Assembly (NCBI GenBank): GCA_030407085.1
Contig: CM059585.1
Span: 110,039,501-110,103,500, forward strand
Source of the DNA: Trichopria drosophilae
Taxonomy: Eukaryota; Arthropoda; Insecta; Hymenoptera; Diapriidae
Direction: 5' to 3'
DNA length: 64,000 bases
A program made the position numbers and the translations under genes. This document shows, piece by piece, positions 21,190 through 31,860 of this stretch. Positions within the stretch are counted from its first letter, which is position 1. Each line of letters begins with the position of its first letter. The notes under the pieces are model-generated. The model saw only the letters and a program-made list of their open reading frames with translations. It did not search any database and was not told where the DNA came from.

Positions 21190-22348
21190 CCATGGTGATA
21201 TTTTATTTAAAATTCTAGGATGGTCGATTTCAGGTTTTTGAACATTCCATTACACTTTGCAAAGGGGGTATCAACTTTTCGCGTGCTGAATTGCTTTTAA
21301 TCTTCACTTAGTTTTTCAAAGTTTATCTAAGTCTCAATTTAGATGATCGGGGCTGCTTCTAATATCATTTACATTTTTCAAATAAACGATCTGTGGTGAT
21401 ATTATTCAGTTTCACGTACCAGGGGAGACGTTCATTGGATTGTGTACATTCCAGTACTCTTGACCAAGGGTGGAATAACCTCTTGCTGTGGAATTGCTTT
21501 TAATCTTCAATTAATTTTTCAAAGAAATGATCTGTGGTGATATTATTCGATTTCAGTGTCGTTATCTGGATATTGAACATTCCCTTACTTATTGCAAACG
21601 GTGATCTCAACTCCCATGATCGGGGCTGCTTATAATGTCATTTAAATTTTTCCAAAAAACTATGTGTGTTGATGTTATTCCATTTTTCGCCCCAGGAGTG
21701 TCGTTCCTTGGATTTTGAACATTCCTTCTCACGTGGAAATGGGAGGATTAAATTTGCGTATGGGATTGCTTTTAACCTTCACTTATTTTTTCAATTCAAT
21801 TAAATAAATGATCTGTCGTGATATTATTGTATTTCACGATCCAGGAATCGCGATCTGGATATTGGCTAACGGAGGCATCAACATCCACGTCGCAGGAACG
21901 TCACTACCTACATTTTCAACATTCCCTTACACGTGAAAAAGGGATGATTTATCTCCAACATGTCGAATTGCTACTAATATTCAAACTGACGGCGTTCTAA
22001 TTCTATTAATTATGGCAAAATTCATTTAATTAATATCGGTTATTTTCTAATTACATTTTGTTCTCAAGAAATAGTAAAAAAAAGTTTTAATAATCAACGG
22101 ATTTCAATTAATAAGGTTATGATTTTCCATGTTTGGATTTCGTGCAATATCTCTGTTAAGAAAATTCAAATTTCAGTGCCTGCATTTTATCATTTTCTAA
22201 AATCTCATTTTTTAAAAACTGTAATGATTTGTTCCGTCATTTCTTCTTACTAATTAAATCCTGAATAAAATAAATGAGTAACCCCCCCTGAATTAATTAT
22301 TACAAAATTTTTAACTGTTATTTGTAAGATTGGTGTTTGATAAAAGTG
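21190..22348. repeat. Right inverted arm of the Tc1/mariner-type transposon
   Basis: It carries the same subterminal blocks as the left arm in inverse orientation (for example gatctgtggtgatattattc at 21,390 and 21,528) and then the terminal ~350 bp. It lacks the Helentron-like insertion, so it preserves the empty site. Confidence 0.8.
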
Positions 22349-22467
22349 CGTAAAAGTTTTCTCTGCAAAAGTGGCAATAACATTCGTATAAGTTGTAAGT
22401 GTGTATGCAATGCGCCAGACAACTGCCAAAAGATTGTGGAATAGCATTTTAGGAAATTTTGTGCTCT

Positions 22468-23112
22468 TGCGAGGGGTTTTTCTTTTTCCTCACTTAATTT
22501 ATTTTTATCAGTTAGGGATATGAATTAAAATTGAATGAATACACTTCACTTAGTTTGGAACACTTATTATATTTAACTAATTAAACAATATTGATGAGTA
22601 CCGACTCGCGAGACCGAAACCGGAGAAAATTAACACTCAATAAAATTGACAGGCGATTCGGACTTACCGCCTTCTGTGAGATACAATTCTTTGGGACTCT
22701 CTAATATATCGTTCGTAGCGACGCACAATGAAATTTTTTTTTAAACTAAAGATAATAATAGATTGTCGAGCAAATTTAGATAAACCAAAAAAAAAAACAA
22801 TTTTCTTTATAACAATATAGACGCTCGATGGTCCGCAACGAAGTGCCGAAATTTCCGCGAGACTTTTCGCGGATCGCACGTGACGCTCCGACACTCTTCC
22901 GCGCCCCTCTCATCATCGGTCGCCGCTATCGCCTATTTCCCGGGCGGTCTCTCTCGTTCGGTCGAAAACATAGTCGCTGAAACAAACATTCGAAAACGCA
23001 TTTGTCAGTCGCACGCAATTTAATTCTTCGGCGATCGGGAAATCGAAGCTTGCGGCAGCGAACGGTTCGCCTACTAAGGAGCGCCGAGTCATGTGGCGAA
23101 TGATCCGTCACA
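22468..23112 (-). repeat. 3' LTR of the gypsy element
   Basis: The 645-bp repeat spans TGCGAGGGG to CCGTCACA on the plus strand. Just inside it on the minus strand, AAGGAACTGGGAGTT (23,113-23,127) is the candidate polypurine tract. ORFs within it recur in the other LTR and are not genes. Confidence 0.95.
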
Positions 23113-23127
23113 AACTCCCAGTTCCTT
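23113..23127 (-). other. Candidate polypurine tract
   Basis: A purine-rich stretch abuts the 3' LTR on the coding strand, where plus-strand DNA synthesis is primed in LTR elements. Confidence 0.6.
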
Positions 23128-23300
23128 AGCCGGGAAGCCATCAGCTTTCCGAATTTCTATCATTCTAAAGAGAATCACAATTCCCCGATCTCGGCTGACA
23201 ACTCACTAGCTATATTATGATAACATCCCATCACCACATGCTATACTAAACAAGGACCTATTTAGGACTCTCGATAACAATCTTATAAATAACACACTGC

Positions 23301-26300
23301 TCAATCATCTAACCTTCTGGTACATTGACGCGTTGGAACGAATCGTTTGAGATCACTCACATGGGCTTTACTAATTCGCTGAGGACTACCTCCTCGAACC
23401 TCATACACGACAGGAGATAGGACTCTAATAACCTCGTATGGACCGTCATAACGAGGTGCTAACTTCGCCGCAAAGTTTTCAGCCGCACATGAAAGGACTC
23501 TATTTCGTTTTAAAACTAAGTCACCTACATTATATAATATAGTGCGTCTACCTCTATCGTAATAATGCTTTTGACGCTGCCTAGCTCTATCGATATGTCT
23601 CACTACCAAATCTTGGATGGCACTCAATCGCTTGACACGATCAATCCAGGTTTCAACATCAACTCTCAATATTGTAGGACTTGGTTCCACTGTCTTTCTC
23701 AAACTCTTTACTGGTCTAGGATTCCTTGCAAAATTTAAAAATGCTGGAGATACTTTAGTACTCTCTTGAACAGCAGTATTTATGGCACTTCTAAACTCCG
23801 ATAAATGACGATCCCAATCTCGATGATCTTGCTTGACAAACGTAGAAATCATCGTTTTTATGATGCGATTCGTTCTCTCGACAGGATTGGATTGTGGATG
23901 ATATGGCGGAATTGGTAACCACTGGACTCCATGTTCTTCTAAGACTTGCTTTAGAGCATGGTTAGCAAATTCCTTGCCATTGTCAGTCAATAAATAATAG
24001 GGGGTTTCCCACCTAAATAGGACTAAATCTTCAAAGGCCTCAGCAATAATTTTTCCTTCGACTCTCCTTAACGGTTTTATTTCTACCCAACGTGTGAAGA
24101 GGTCTTGGAAAACCAAAATATATCGATATTGGTTCTTGCTTGGCGGTAAAGGTCCCATTATATCGGCGGAAATGATTATCCATGGCCGGTCCACTATGCG
24201 TTCGCCCATTAATCCTACTGGTCCTTGTTGCGAGACTTTGTATCGTTGACATTCGGGACAAGCGCGTATATAATTCGAAATGTCGTACCTCATACCGGGC
24301 CAATAATATTCTAAGGCAACTCGATGGTAAGTTTTCTCTCTTCCATAATGACCAGCTTGTGCTTCGCGATGTGCTCCATTCATTACTTGATCACGAAGTT
24401 CTTGATTAAGGACTAACTTCCATTGATCCTCTCCGTCATTAATAGGATCTAACAGTGGGTCTTCCCGACGAAAATACAGCAGATTTCCCTCGATCTTCCA
24501 ATCTGGAAATCGCCATGGATATTTTTCCACACTTTCGTACTGTCGCTGATACCAACCATCCTGAGTCTCTTCTATCAGCAAAATGGTTTCGATATCTCCT
24601 CTCAATCGAGATAAAGCATCTGGGACTCGATGAAAAGCACCTTTCCTATGCTTAATTATATAATCCCAGCCTTGTAATTCTAACGCCCATCTCGCCAGAC
24701 GTCCTCTTGGGTCTTTTAAATTCTTAAGCCAACGGAGACTACTATGGTCGGTTATAATATCAAACTTATAACCTTCTAGGTAAGGACGTAATTTCTTAAT
24801 TCTCCAGACCACAGCAAGACATTCCTTCTCCGTCGTGCTATAATTTCTCTCGGCAGAATTTAAAGTCCGACTTAAAAATACGATTGGGTGTTCTCCATCT
24901 TCCTGCTCCTGCGTTAATACTGCACCCAACGCATAATTACTTGCGTCTGTCTGAAGACAAAATGAACGAGAAAAATCAGGTCTTCCTAGGACGGGAGCCT
25001 GACACAGGTCTTGCTTTAGCGTTTCAAAAGCTTCCTCATGCTCACTGGTCCATTCCCACTCCGCGTCTTTTCTCGTTAATTTCGTTAGGGGAATCCTCTT
25101 CTGGGCCAAATCTGGGATAAACCGCGCGTACCATCCAATCATGCCTAGAAATCTTCTTAATTCCGATAGGTTCGTAGGCGGCGGATACGATAGTACAGGT
25201 TCTATTTTCTCTGGATCTGGTCTCAATCCATTCCGGTCCACGAGAAATCCCAAATATCGAGCCTCTGAACAACAAAACTCACTTTTGTCTCGGTTGAGTT
25301 GTAGTCCCGCATCTATAATTTTCTTTAGGACTCTCTCTAACCATTTTAGATGACCATCAAAGCTTTCTGACACAATGATAATGTCATCTAAATAGACAAA
25401 AACATGGGGTTCGAACTCTGGTCCAAATAAAGCGTCCATCAATCGTTGGAAGGTAGCAGGCGCGTTGGTTAGTCCGAAAGGCATTCTTCGAAACTGAAAT
25501 AGTCATTTCCCAGGGACTGAAAACGCTTTAATTTCCTTACTCTCTTCTGATAACGGTATCTGGAAATAAGCCTGACTCAGATCCAACTTCGAAATGTATC
25601 TGGCCTTTCTTATTTTATCTAGAATACTATCTAGAATTGGTGCAGGATACGCGTCCTTTTTAGTGACAGAATTCACGTCACGGTAGTCGGTACAGAATCG
25701 ATATTTACCATCTTGCTTCTTAACGATGACCGGTGCGCTAGACCACGCACTTACGGATGGCTCGATGACTCCTTCGGATAACATCCGATCTACTTCGTTA
25801 TGGGCTACCTGGAGGACAGCGGGAGATACTCTCCGGAATCGCTGCTTAATTGGTGCTGCACCCTGGACATCAATATGATGAAATGTCAAAGTCGTCAATC
25901 CTATCGTTCTGTCATCAGTAGGAATAACTCGATTCAACAACTGAGTTAACCTTTCTTGCTGGACTGAAGAAACTTCTGATATCGCTGCACATTCTGCATA
26001 GATTTTAGAATTACTGCTGTCTTCAAAGGACTTCCATGGACTCGTGCCAACTTGCCATTTTCGATTAAGAAAATCTACTTTGATGTGGAATAGTTGCAGA
26101 AAATCCATTCCTAGGATAGCATCATATTCCAGACAATCGGCTATCCGGACATGTAGACATTTTATTTGGTCATCCACCTCCATACAAATGCGGACCAGAC
26201 CTCCAATTTCTTCCTGATATCCGGTGGCACCTCGAATATAACCATGTCCTGGCTGAATCCATTTTTGAAGACTATCTTTCGTATGCGGACCAAAATAAGA

Positions 26301-26690
26301 CCTACTAGCTCCCGGGTCACAGAGTGCTCTAATCGGACGACCTTCTATCTCTAGTGAAAAATATAGTCTAGGGTCACTATCCAATCGAACTCCTGCTTCT
26401 GGTTCTACTGGCTCAGATGAATGTCTAACTTCTTCATCTCTTGTCCCATTTTCAGAACTTATTGGGACTTCTACATTTCCCGATCTTGGATTCCATCTAG
26501 TAGTCACGAAATGACGTACCGCCTCCTTCACCAATTCTTCTTGGAGCTCCGGCTTCTGGCATTGGTTATGAAGAGCTCGGTCGTTCGGAATTATCGTCAC
26601 TGGGTTTTGGGTACTGCTTCGGACCGAGGAAAACCCTGCCACGGCCCGTTCTGACCGTTTCCCTGATCCACAATTTTGGACTGCTGACAA
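23301..26690 (-). pseudogene. pol: Gypsy pol: protease, RT, RNase H, integrase; one in-frame TGA
   Basis: The frame opens in overlap with gag (26,690-26,597) and is reached by -1 frameshifting. Domains in order: aspartic protease (LCDPGASRSYFG, AILGMDFLQLF); reverse transcriptase (FCTDYRDVNSVTKKDAYPAP, SKLDLSQAYFQ, MPFGLTNAPATFQRLMDA, catalytic YLDDIIIVS); RNase H (LQTDASNYALGAVL, TDHSSLRWL); integrase with an HHCC zinc finger (HYGREKTYHR to CPECQ), D,D,E core (SADIMGPLPP, LLTDNGKEFAN, NPVERTNRIIK) and a C-terminal GPYEVIRVLS module. A TGA at 25,503-25,505 interrupts the RT right after FSVPGK, where the family has a conserved glycine. Upstream and downstream segments share one frame. Apart from this the polyprotein is complete at about 1,130 codons. 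It would drive reverse transcription and integration of the element. Confidence 0.95.
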
Positions 26691-28681
26691 TTAGGACATC
26701 TGTTCCTCTGGAATCCAACGAGTCCACAACCTAAACAACGTAATGGCTCTAGGCATACTCGGAAGGTATGTCCAGGCTGTTGACAATTGTAACAGACTAT
26801 CGTATCTCCATTCAACCTACTATTATCCTTAGGTTGTGGGTTAGGAGTATTAACCATTCTCGCTGGAGGACTGGACGTTGGTTGCCATCTGGTCTCTTTT
26901 CTCCAGGAAGGTCCTGCCACTGATTCGTAAGACCTTGAGAATATTCGGGTATTTCCAACTTGACTCTCGGATCTAGGAACTTGACTAGTTAATACATTTA
27001 GACGATTATTACGAGCTGGTGAAGATTTCTTCTGAACTTGAGAGATTCCTGACCGTTTTTGTTCTTCTTGCATAACTGCTACGATTCTTTGTGGACTTTT
27101 GCGTTTCTTCGTCGCCTTTTTCTTTTTACTTCTCTTCGGCGTAGATTCCTCTGATACCGACGATTCTATCGCTGCAATTTTAGTTGAATATTTCACTGGC
27201 TTTCCCCACTCTCGAACAACATTCGATCCAGTGGCTCTCTTATAATCCTGGTCCCATTTCTTCTCTTTTTCGTACTGCTTTCCTAACTTCCTCAACTCCG
27301 AAAAATCAGTAAAAGGTCGGGACCCGATAAATCGTCGATAATCCGGGCGCAAATTTTTATAAGCCATCTGCACTTGCTTACTTTCTCGAAGCGGCTGTTT
27401 TAATCGATTTAGAAGCGTTCGGAATTCCGACAAAAATCGTGTAATTGATTCCGTGGGTAATTGTATCCGACGTTGAATTTTGTCTCTCAAATCATCTTCA
27501 TCGTCGTCTTCTACAAAATTTTCTCGAAAACTTCTCTCGAATCGACGCCAGGTTTGCAATGAAGAACGTTCTACTCTATACCATTGACGAGCAATTCCAC
27601 TCAATAGAGCTGGAAGACATCTTAAGATTTCTTCATCCGATAAGTTTAGACTTTCCTTACAATCTCGAAGAACTAAGAGAAAATCCTCCCCAGTCATCGA
27701 ATCTTCTCCAGAGAATTTGATATTCCAATTCCGAACCTTCCTCAATATATCTTCATGTCTCTCGGGTGATCTTCGATTTCTAGATGTACGAACTCTATTT
27801 ACTCTCCGTACTCCAGCTCGAACTTGGGGAAGTCTTTCTTCCTCGGATAAATTCGAAATCGAATCTTCTTCTATGTTTCTATTATGATGTCTTCTACCAC
27901 ATTCTCTTGGTAATTGAGACTGGTGTCGTTGGGGTCTCTCATTAGGTGTATCGGAGTCTAAACTTTCCGATGGGAAAGCGGTCCAGTTTGATGATGACAA
28001 ATTTGCACGATTAGACTCCACACTTCTGTTATTGCCAGAAACTCGTTGATTTAATCCACGAACGACAGGCCCTGTTACGCCTATTCTTGAGCTCTCCCAA
28101 GTTGGTGGCATGTACCAACATCCCACATTAGAGAATCTAGATCCGATGGCTGTCGGACCCTCGAAAAGTGATGGTCTTGCAGGATAAAACATTCCAGCTT
28201 GTGTATTTAAAGTAGACCCTCTTAAACCAGCTTGACTCCATGTAACACGAGTGGCACTCTCTTGATTTGCTATCGTAGTAATACTAACAGTGCTCGTCAT
28301 GGTTAAAGTTGTAGGGACTGTAGTATTTACCACAGTGACCGTAGGTTGCGACGAAAATCTTCTCTCTTCAGCTCCGATGAATTTTCGTCCATCCGTATCC
28401 AGTGAATGAGACATATCGCCTAATGATGTGCGATTTACGCTAACATTTTCATCTCTAATCTGATCCCAATTAACCGGTGCAGTGGGAAATTTTTCTAATA
28501 TTTTAAATCGCGTTAATCTATCGCGTAAATCCTTAACATCTCCATCCTCATTTAAATTTTCACTAACTAATTCTTGCACAACTCTACTGACTGAAAGATT
28601 AGCTATCTCCTGTTTAATTTTTCGAACGTCTTCCCGAACATCCCACTCTCCAGTGGATGCAGTTTTGCTACTATCCGACAT
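26597..28681 (-). CDS. gag: Gypsy gag polyprotein, 694 aa, intact
   Basis: The ORF starts MSDSSKTASTGEWDVREDVR at ATG 28,681. A long N-terminal region rich in Ser, Thr, Asn and Arg is followed by a capsid-like segment (about residues 310-470, with VRNWNIKFSGEDSMTGEDFL and ARQWYRVERSSLQTWRRFE), a Lys/Arg-rich stretch (KRSKKKKATKKRKSPQR) and a CCHC zinc knuckle CYNCQQPGHTFRVC, followed by a second Cys-rich motif (LRCLGCGLVG...RCPNC). It packages the element RNA into cytoplasmic particles. The 3' end overlaps pol by 94 nt. Confidence 0.92.
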   Translation of the reverse strand: MSDSSKTASTGEWDVREDVRKIKQEIANLSVSRVVQELVSENLNEDGDVKDLRDRLTRFKILEKFPTAPVNWDQIRDENVSVNRTSLGDMSHSLDTDGRKFIGAEERRFSSQPTVTVVNTTVPTTLTMTSTVSITTIANQESATRVTWSQAGLRGSTLNTQAGMFYPARPSLFEGPTAIGSRFSNVGCWYMPPTWESSRIGVTGPVVRGLNQRVSGNNRSVESNRANLSSSNWTAFPSESLDSDTPNERPQRHQSQLPRECGRRHHNRNIEEDSISNLSEEERLPQVRAGVRRVNRVRTSRNRRSPERHEDILRKVRNWNIKFSGEDSMTGEDFLLVLRDCKESLNLSDEEILRCLPALLSGIARQWYRVERSSLQTWRRFERSFRENFVEDDDEDDLRDKIQRRIQLPTESITRFLSEFRTLLNRLKQPLRESKQVQMAYKNLRPDYRRFIGSRPFTDFSELRKLGKQYEKEKKWDQDYKRATGSNVVREWGKPVKYSTKIAAIESSVSEESTPKRSKKKKATKKRKSPQRIVAVMQEEQKRSGISQVQKKSSPARNNRLNVLTSQVPRSESQVGNTRIFSRSYESVAGPSWRKETRWQPTSSPPARMVNTPNPQPKDNSRLNGDTIVCYNCQQPGHTFRVCLEPLRCLGCGLVGFQRNRCPNCQQSKIVDQGNGQNGPWQGFPRSEAVPKTQ
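26630..26636 (-). promoter_or_regulatory. Programmed -1 ribosomal frameshift heptamer G GGT TTT
   Basis: On the coding strand GGGTTTT lies in the gag frame as G-GGT-TTT, the X-XXY-YYZ consensus, inside the gag/pol overlap. The pol frame is -1 relative to gag, exactly as such slippage requires. A downstream stimulatory fold was not evaluated. Confidence 0.7.
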
Positions 28682-28822
28682 CCTAACTATCTATTTTAAG
28701 TAATTTACAAAATTAATTTACAATAAAAATTAATAATCGCTAGCAATATGACTTCGAGCGGACCTTCTGACTAGCTAAATTTGACTAAATTATGATTATT
28801 CGCTATAATCGTATCGAGTACA

Positions 28823-29385
28823 CTTGAGTGTAGTTATTTAAGGTGTCTTGCCTCCCGTTCGGGTTTAAAACCCCCCCCCCCCCCCCATGGGGGAATGGGG
28901 CCAAATTTTAGTGATGCGCCAGCACCGCTGGTTGTGCACACTTAAAAAAGATATACAACAAGTCAGCTACCACATTTATTAGCAACAAGCTGCCTGCCTT
29001 GATGCTTCTGTTGGTTCAGAGAACCTTTCTAACGTTGCCACGGCCCGCTAGAGGCCAATCCTTTCTGCGGTTACTGCCTGCACGGACACGGCACGCCGTA
29101 GCGCTCCCCCGTGTGGAACCCGCCGGCAGGGGCTTGACACCGCACCCTAGCTCCCCAGTACGGTGGGTCTCTCGAGTCGTTTCACGATCAGGCATTCGTC
29201 GGCACAGACCAGCCGAACGATCGGGTCCGTGAGGTCGTCAATTCTCAAAACTTGCTAAGAGAAGCGGATCTTTCAAAAGCATTGCTCCTCTTCGAGCTCG
29301 GGCACTTCGACCCCTCACTCTTCCACAATTAAATTGTGGACGGAGATAACCCGCTCCGCTCTCTTCCACAAGTCCCCTGCGGGGT
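28823..29385 (-). mobile_element. 5'-truncated LINE fragment (3' UTR) with 13-bp target duplication
   Basis: The sequence is closely similar to 48,590-49,790, which lies just 3' of the R4-like LINE, so it looks like that family's 3' UTR. The 13-bp CGTATCGAGTACA occurs at 28,810-28,822 and again at 29,386-29,398, directly flanking it. A poly-C run at 28,869 interrupts the 3' part. ORFs here are shadows. Confidence 0.75.
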
Positions 29386-29398
29386 CGTATCGAGTACA

Positions 29399-31072
29399 GA
29401 AGCTCATGTGAGAATCCCAAATATTCTTCCACATTTAAGTAAATCCGATATTAATTAAATCAAACATATAGAATTTACTTCTTACCGAACTTGCACGCAC
29501 TACGTAAAATTTTAATCAATTTATTTATACTCTAAAATTCAGACATAAATTCCATCTTTCAAAATCTTAATTAAATTTTCCTATTCATCAACCGAAAATT
29601 CAAATATCAAATTAAATATTCATTACCAAAGGACAACACAATAACACATAAGATTCTCCTTCAGATAAACTGACTCTCAAAAATATTCACAATTTCTCCT
29701 TATTTATAACTTAACCGTTACAAACGTATGCTTTCCTTGCTTTAATATCGAGTTCACTCAATATTGGAAAATTCAAAAATTGCATAAAATAATAATAAAA
29801 CAAAATAATAAAAAAAATAAAAACTCAATTAATTTCCAATATTTCACTAATTTAAATGAAATCAACTTCTTATTACAATTTAAAATCTCTCATAAATTCA
29901 GTTTAACCGTTCAAAATCTCTCAATCAATAAATTTTAATTCATACAACTTTCCAATAGAATATTCAAATAACGGTAATAAAAAAAAATATATACTTCAAT
30001 CATCTTAAAAATCAAAACAATTATCAACATTATATTATTCCAAATTCATTATTTCAACCATTTATTATTTAATTTCACCTAAGTTCAAAACTTAGTTACA
30101 ACTGTCATAAATTCACACAATTATTTTCCATCTTCGTTAAATTTTATTACAACTCATTTTTCATCATTAGACTCTCGGAAACATAAATATCCAATAATTC
30201 TTAAAATTAAAATATTAACTCAGTCTCAGACAAGTTCAACTTTCAATCTTCTAGAAAATTTTTAATTTCGTTAGTTATTCTTTGAATTATTATTTCCATT
30301 CGAACCGTTGATTTTGAAATTGTAAGAGACTCTCAATATAAATGACAATACAACACAGTTACACAAACACAAACAGGTCTTCAAAATTCAAAATCATCAT
30401 AACTGTCAACAAAAAAAAATTCAATTTCTATTTCCGAATTCATTAATTATTTTAACGGATTATTTCCTGCTTATTATTCTTTAGTTTTCGTTTTTCACTA
30501 TTTTTCAAAATTTAGTTTCCGTACTAAATTTCATTACTATCACAACTAACTTTTAGCTTTCACTTTCAAAATATTTTACTTGTAAATATTATCAAAAATT
30601 TAATTAACTTCAAAACTGAATCTCTCTTGCCAACGACTTTTACTTTCTTAAACACAAATTTCTCTTCTAGCACTATTTTTCCTTACTGCTGTATTAATAA
30701 AATTTCTAAACAATATCTGTCATTACTTCATAAATTAATCGTTAAAATTCTCTTTCAAATTTAATTAATCACTTTTCATTCTATTATTACTATAATTTTT
30801 AAAATTAACTTTCTTTTCTTGCAAACAATTTATTTTAAATTTACACGACAAAATAAATTTACCTGTTTTTAATTTTCAAATAACTTTCCTTCAAAATTAA
30901 TTTTCATGACACGTCCTACCTTATTTAAAATCGTTCCGTTACGATCTTCCTTGTTTTGAACGAACACAACACAACACCATGCCGTCCGTTGCGAAGTCGG
31001 TACTCGAAATATATGTCTTTTTAATTATTATTTTTAAACTAAATAATTTCCACTTTATTATTCTTCATTCGG
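29399..31072 (-). other. AT-rich gypsy leader without genes
   Basis: This is about 1.7 kb of very AT-rich sequence between the 5' LTR and gag. No ORF of note is present. Together with the LINE insertion the leader spans 2.4 kb, long for a gypsy element. Confidence 0.6.
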
Positions 31073-31091
31073 CCCTTTAGTTGGGACGCCA
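31073..31091 (-). other. Candidate primer-binding site
   Basis: On the coding strand TGGCGTCCCAACTAAAGGG starts four bases inside the 5' LTR, the position where a tRNA primes minus-strand synthesis. The matching tRNA was not identified. Confidence 0.55.
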
Positions 31092-31095
31092 ATTT

Positions 31096-31740
31096 TGCGA
31101 GGGGTTTTTCTTTTTCCTCACTTAATTTATTTTTATCAGTTAGGGATATGAATTAAAATTGAATGAATACACTTCACTTAGTTTGGAACACTTATTATAT
31201 TTAACTAATTAAACAATATTGATGAGTACCGACTCGCGAGACCGAAACCGGAGAAAATTAACACTCAATAAAATTGACAGGCGATTCGGACTTACCGCCT
31301 TCTGTGAGATACAATTCTTTGGGACTCTCTAATATATCGTTCGTAGCGACGCACAATGAAATTTTTTTTTAAACTAAAGATAATAATAGATTGTCGAGCA
31401 AATTTAGATAAACCAAAAAAAAAAACAATTTTCTTTATAACAATATAGACGCTCGATGGTCCGCAACGAAGTGCCGAAATTTCCGCGAGACTTTTCGCGG
31501 ATCGCACGTGACGCTCCGACACTCTTCCGCGCCCCTCTCATCATCGGTCGCCGCTATCGCCTATTTCCCGGGCGGTCTCTCTCGTTCGGTCGAAAACATA
31601 GTCGCTGAAACAAACATTCGAAAACGCATTTGTCAGTCGCACGCAATTTAATTCTTCGGCGATCGGGAAATCGAAGCTTGCGGCAGCGAACGGTTCGCCT
31701 ACTAAGGAGCGCCGAGTCATGTGGCGAATGATCCGTCACA
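31096..31740 (-). repeat. 5' LTR of the gypsy element
   Basis: It has the same 645-bp length and TG...CA ends as the copy at 22,468 and no difference I can see by eye. It is followed by CTCT. Confidence 0.95.
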
Positions 31741-31860
31741 CTCTATAAAAAAGGTTGAGTGCATTTTTAGTGTATCTTGCACTGTTATCAATACGGGAGC
31801 TTTAGAATGAAAAAAGTACCAAGTTTTCCGTTTCAACAACGTTTATAGATCATTACAAAT

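Larger units (their letters stand above)
15637..22348 (+). mobile_element. Large IS630/Tc1-mariner-type transposon with kilobase inverted arms
   Basis: The outer sequence CACTTTTATC at 15,637 is repeated inverted, ending at 22,348, and the matching inverted arms run inward on both sides of a DDE transposase (19,412-20,966). The left arm (to ~18,950) is longer than the right (from ~21,190), because it has more subterminal repeat units and a 1,157-bp Helentron-like insertion at 15,944-17,100. I could not identify the TA duplication expected of the superfamily, so the true tips may lie a few bases away. An open transposase with paired ends suggests the element was active fairly recently. Confidence 0.75.
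22468..31740 (-). mobile_element. Full-length gypsy (Ty3) LTR retrotransposon
   Basis: Two 645-bp LTRs (22,468-23,112 and 31,096-31,740) begin TG and end CA. They flank gag and pol in the order protease, reverse transcriptase, RNase H, integrase on the minus strand. Host flanks CTCT at 22,464-22,467 and 31,741-31,744 form the target duplication. There is no env. LTRs that look identical by eye indicate a very recent insertion. One in-frame stop in pol and a LINE fragment in the leader are the visible lesions. The left flank lies 116 bp beyond the Tc1/mariner element. Confidence 0.95.

Noticed and set aside
22664..22894. 76-aa ORF repeated at 31,292-31,522
   Set aside because: Both lie within the gypsy LTRs on a non-coding stretch; the duplication is explained by the LTR pair.
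28999..29232. 77-aa ORF near 29 kb as a gene
   Set aside because: It falls in the LINE 3' fragment, and the similar sequence at 48.7 kb does not preserve the frame.
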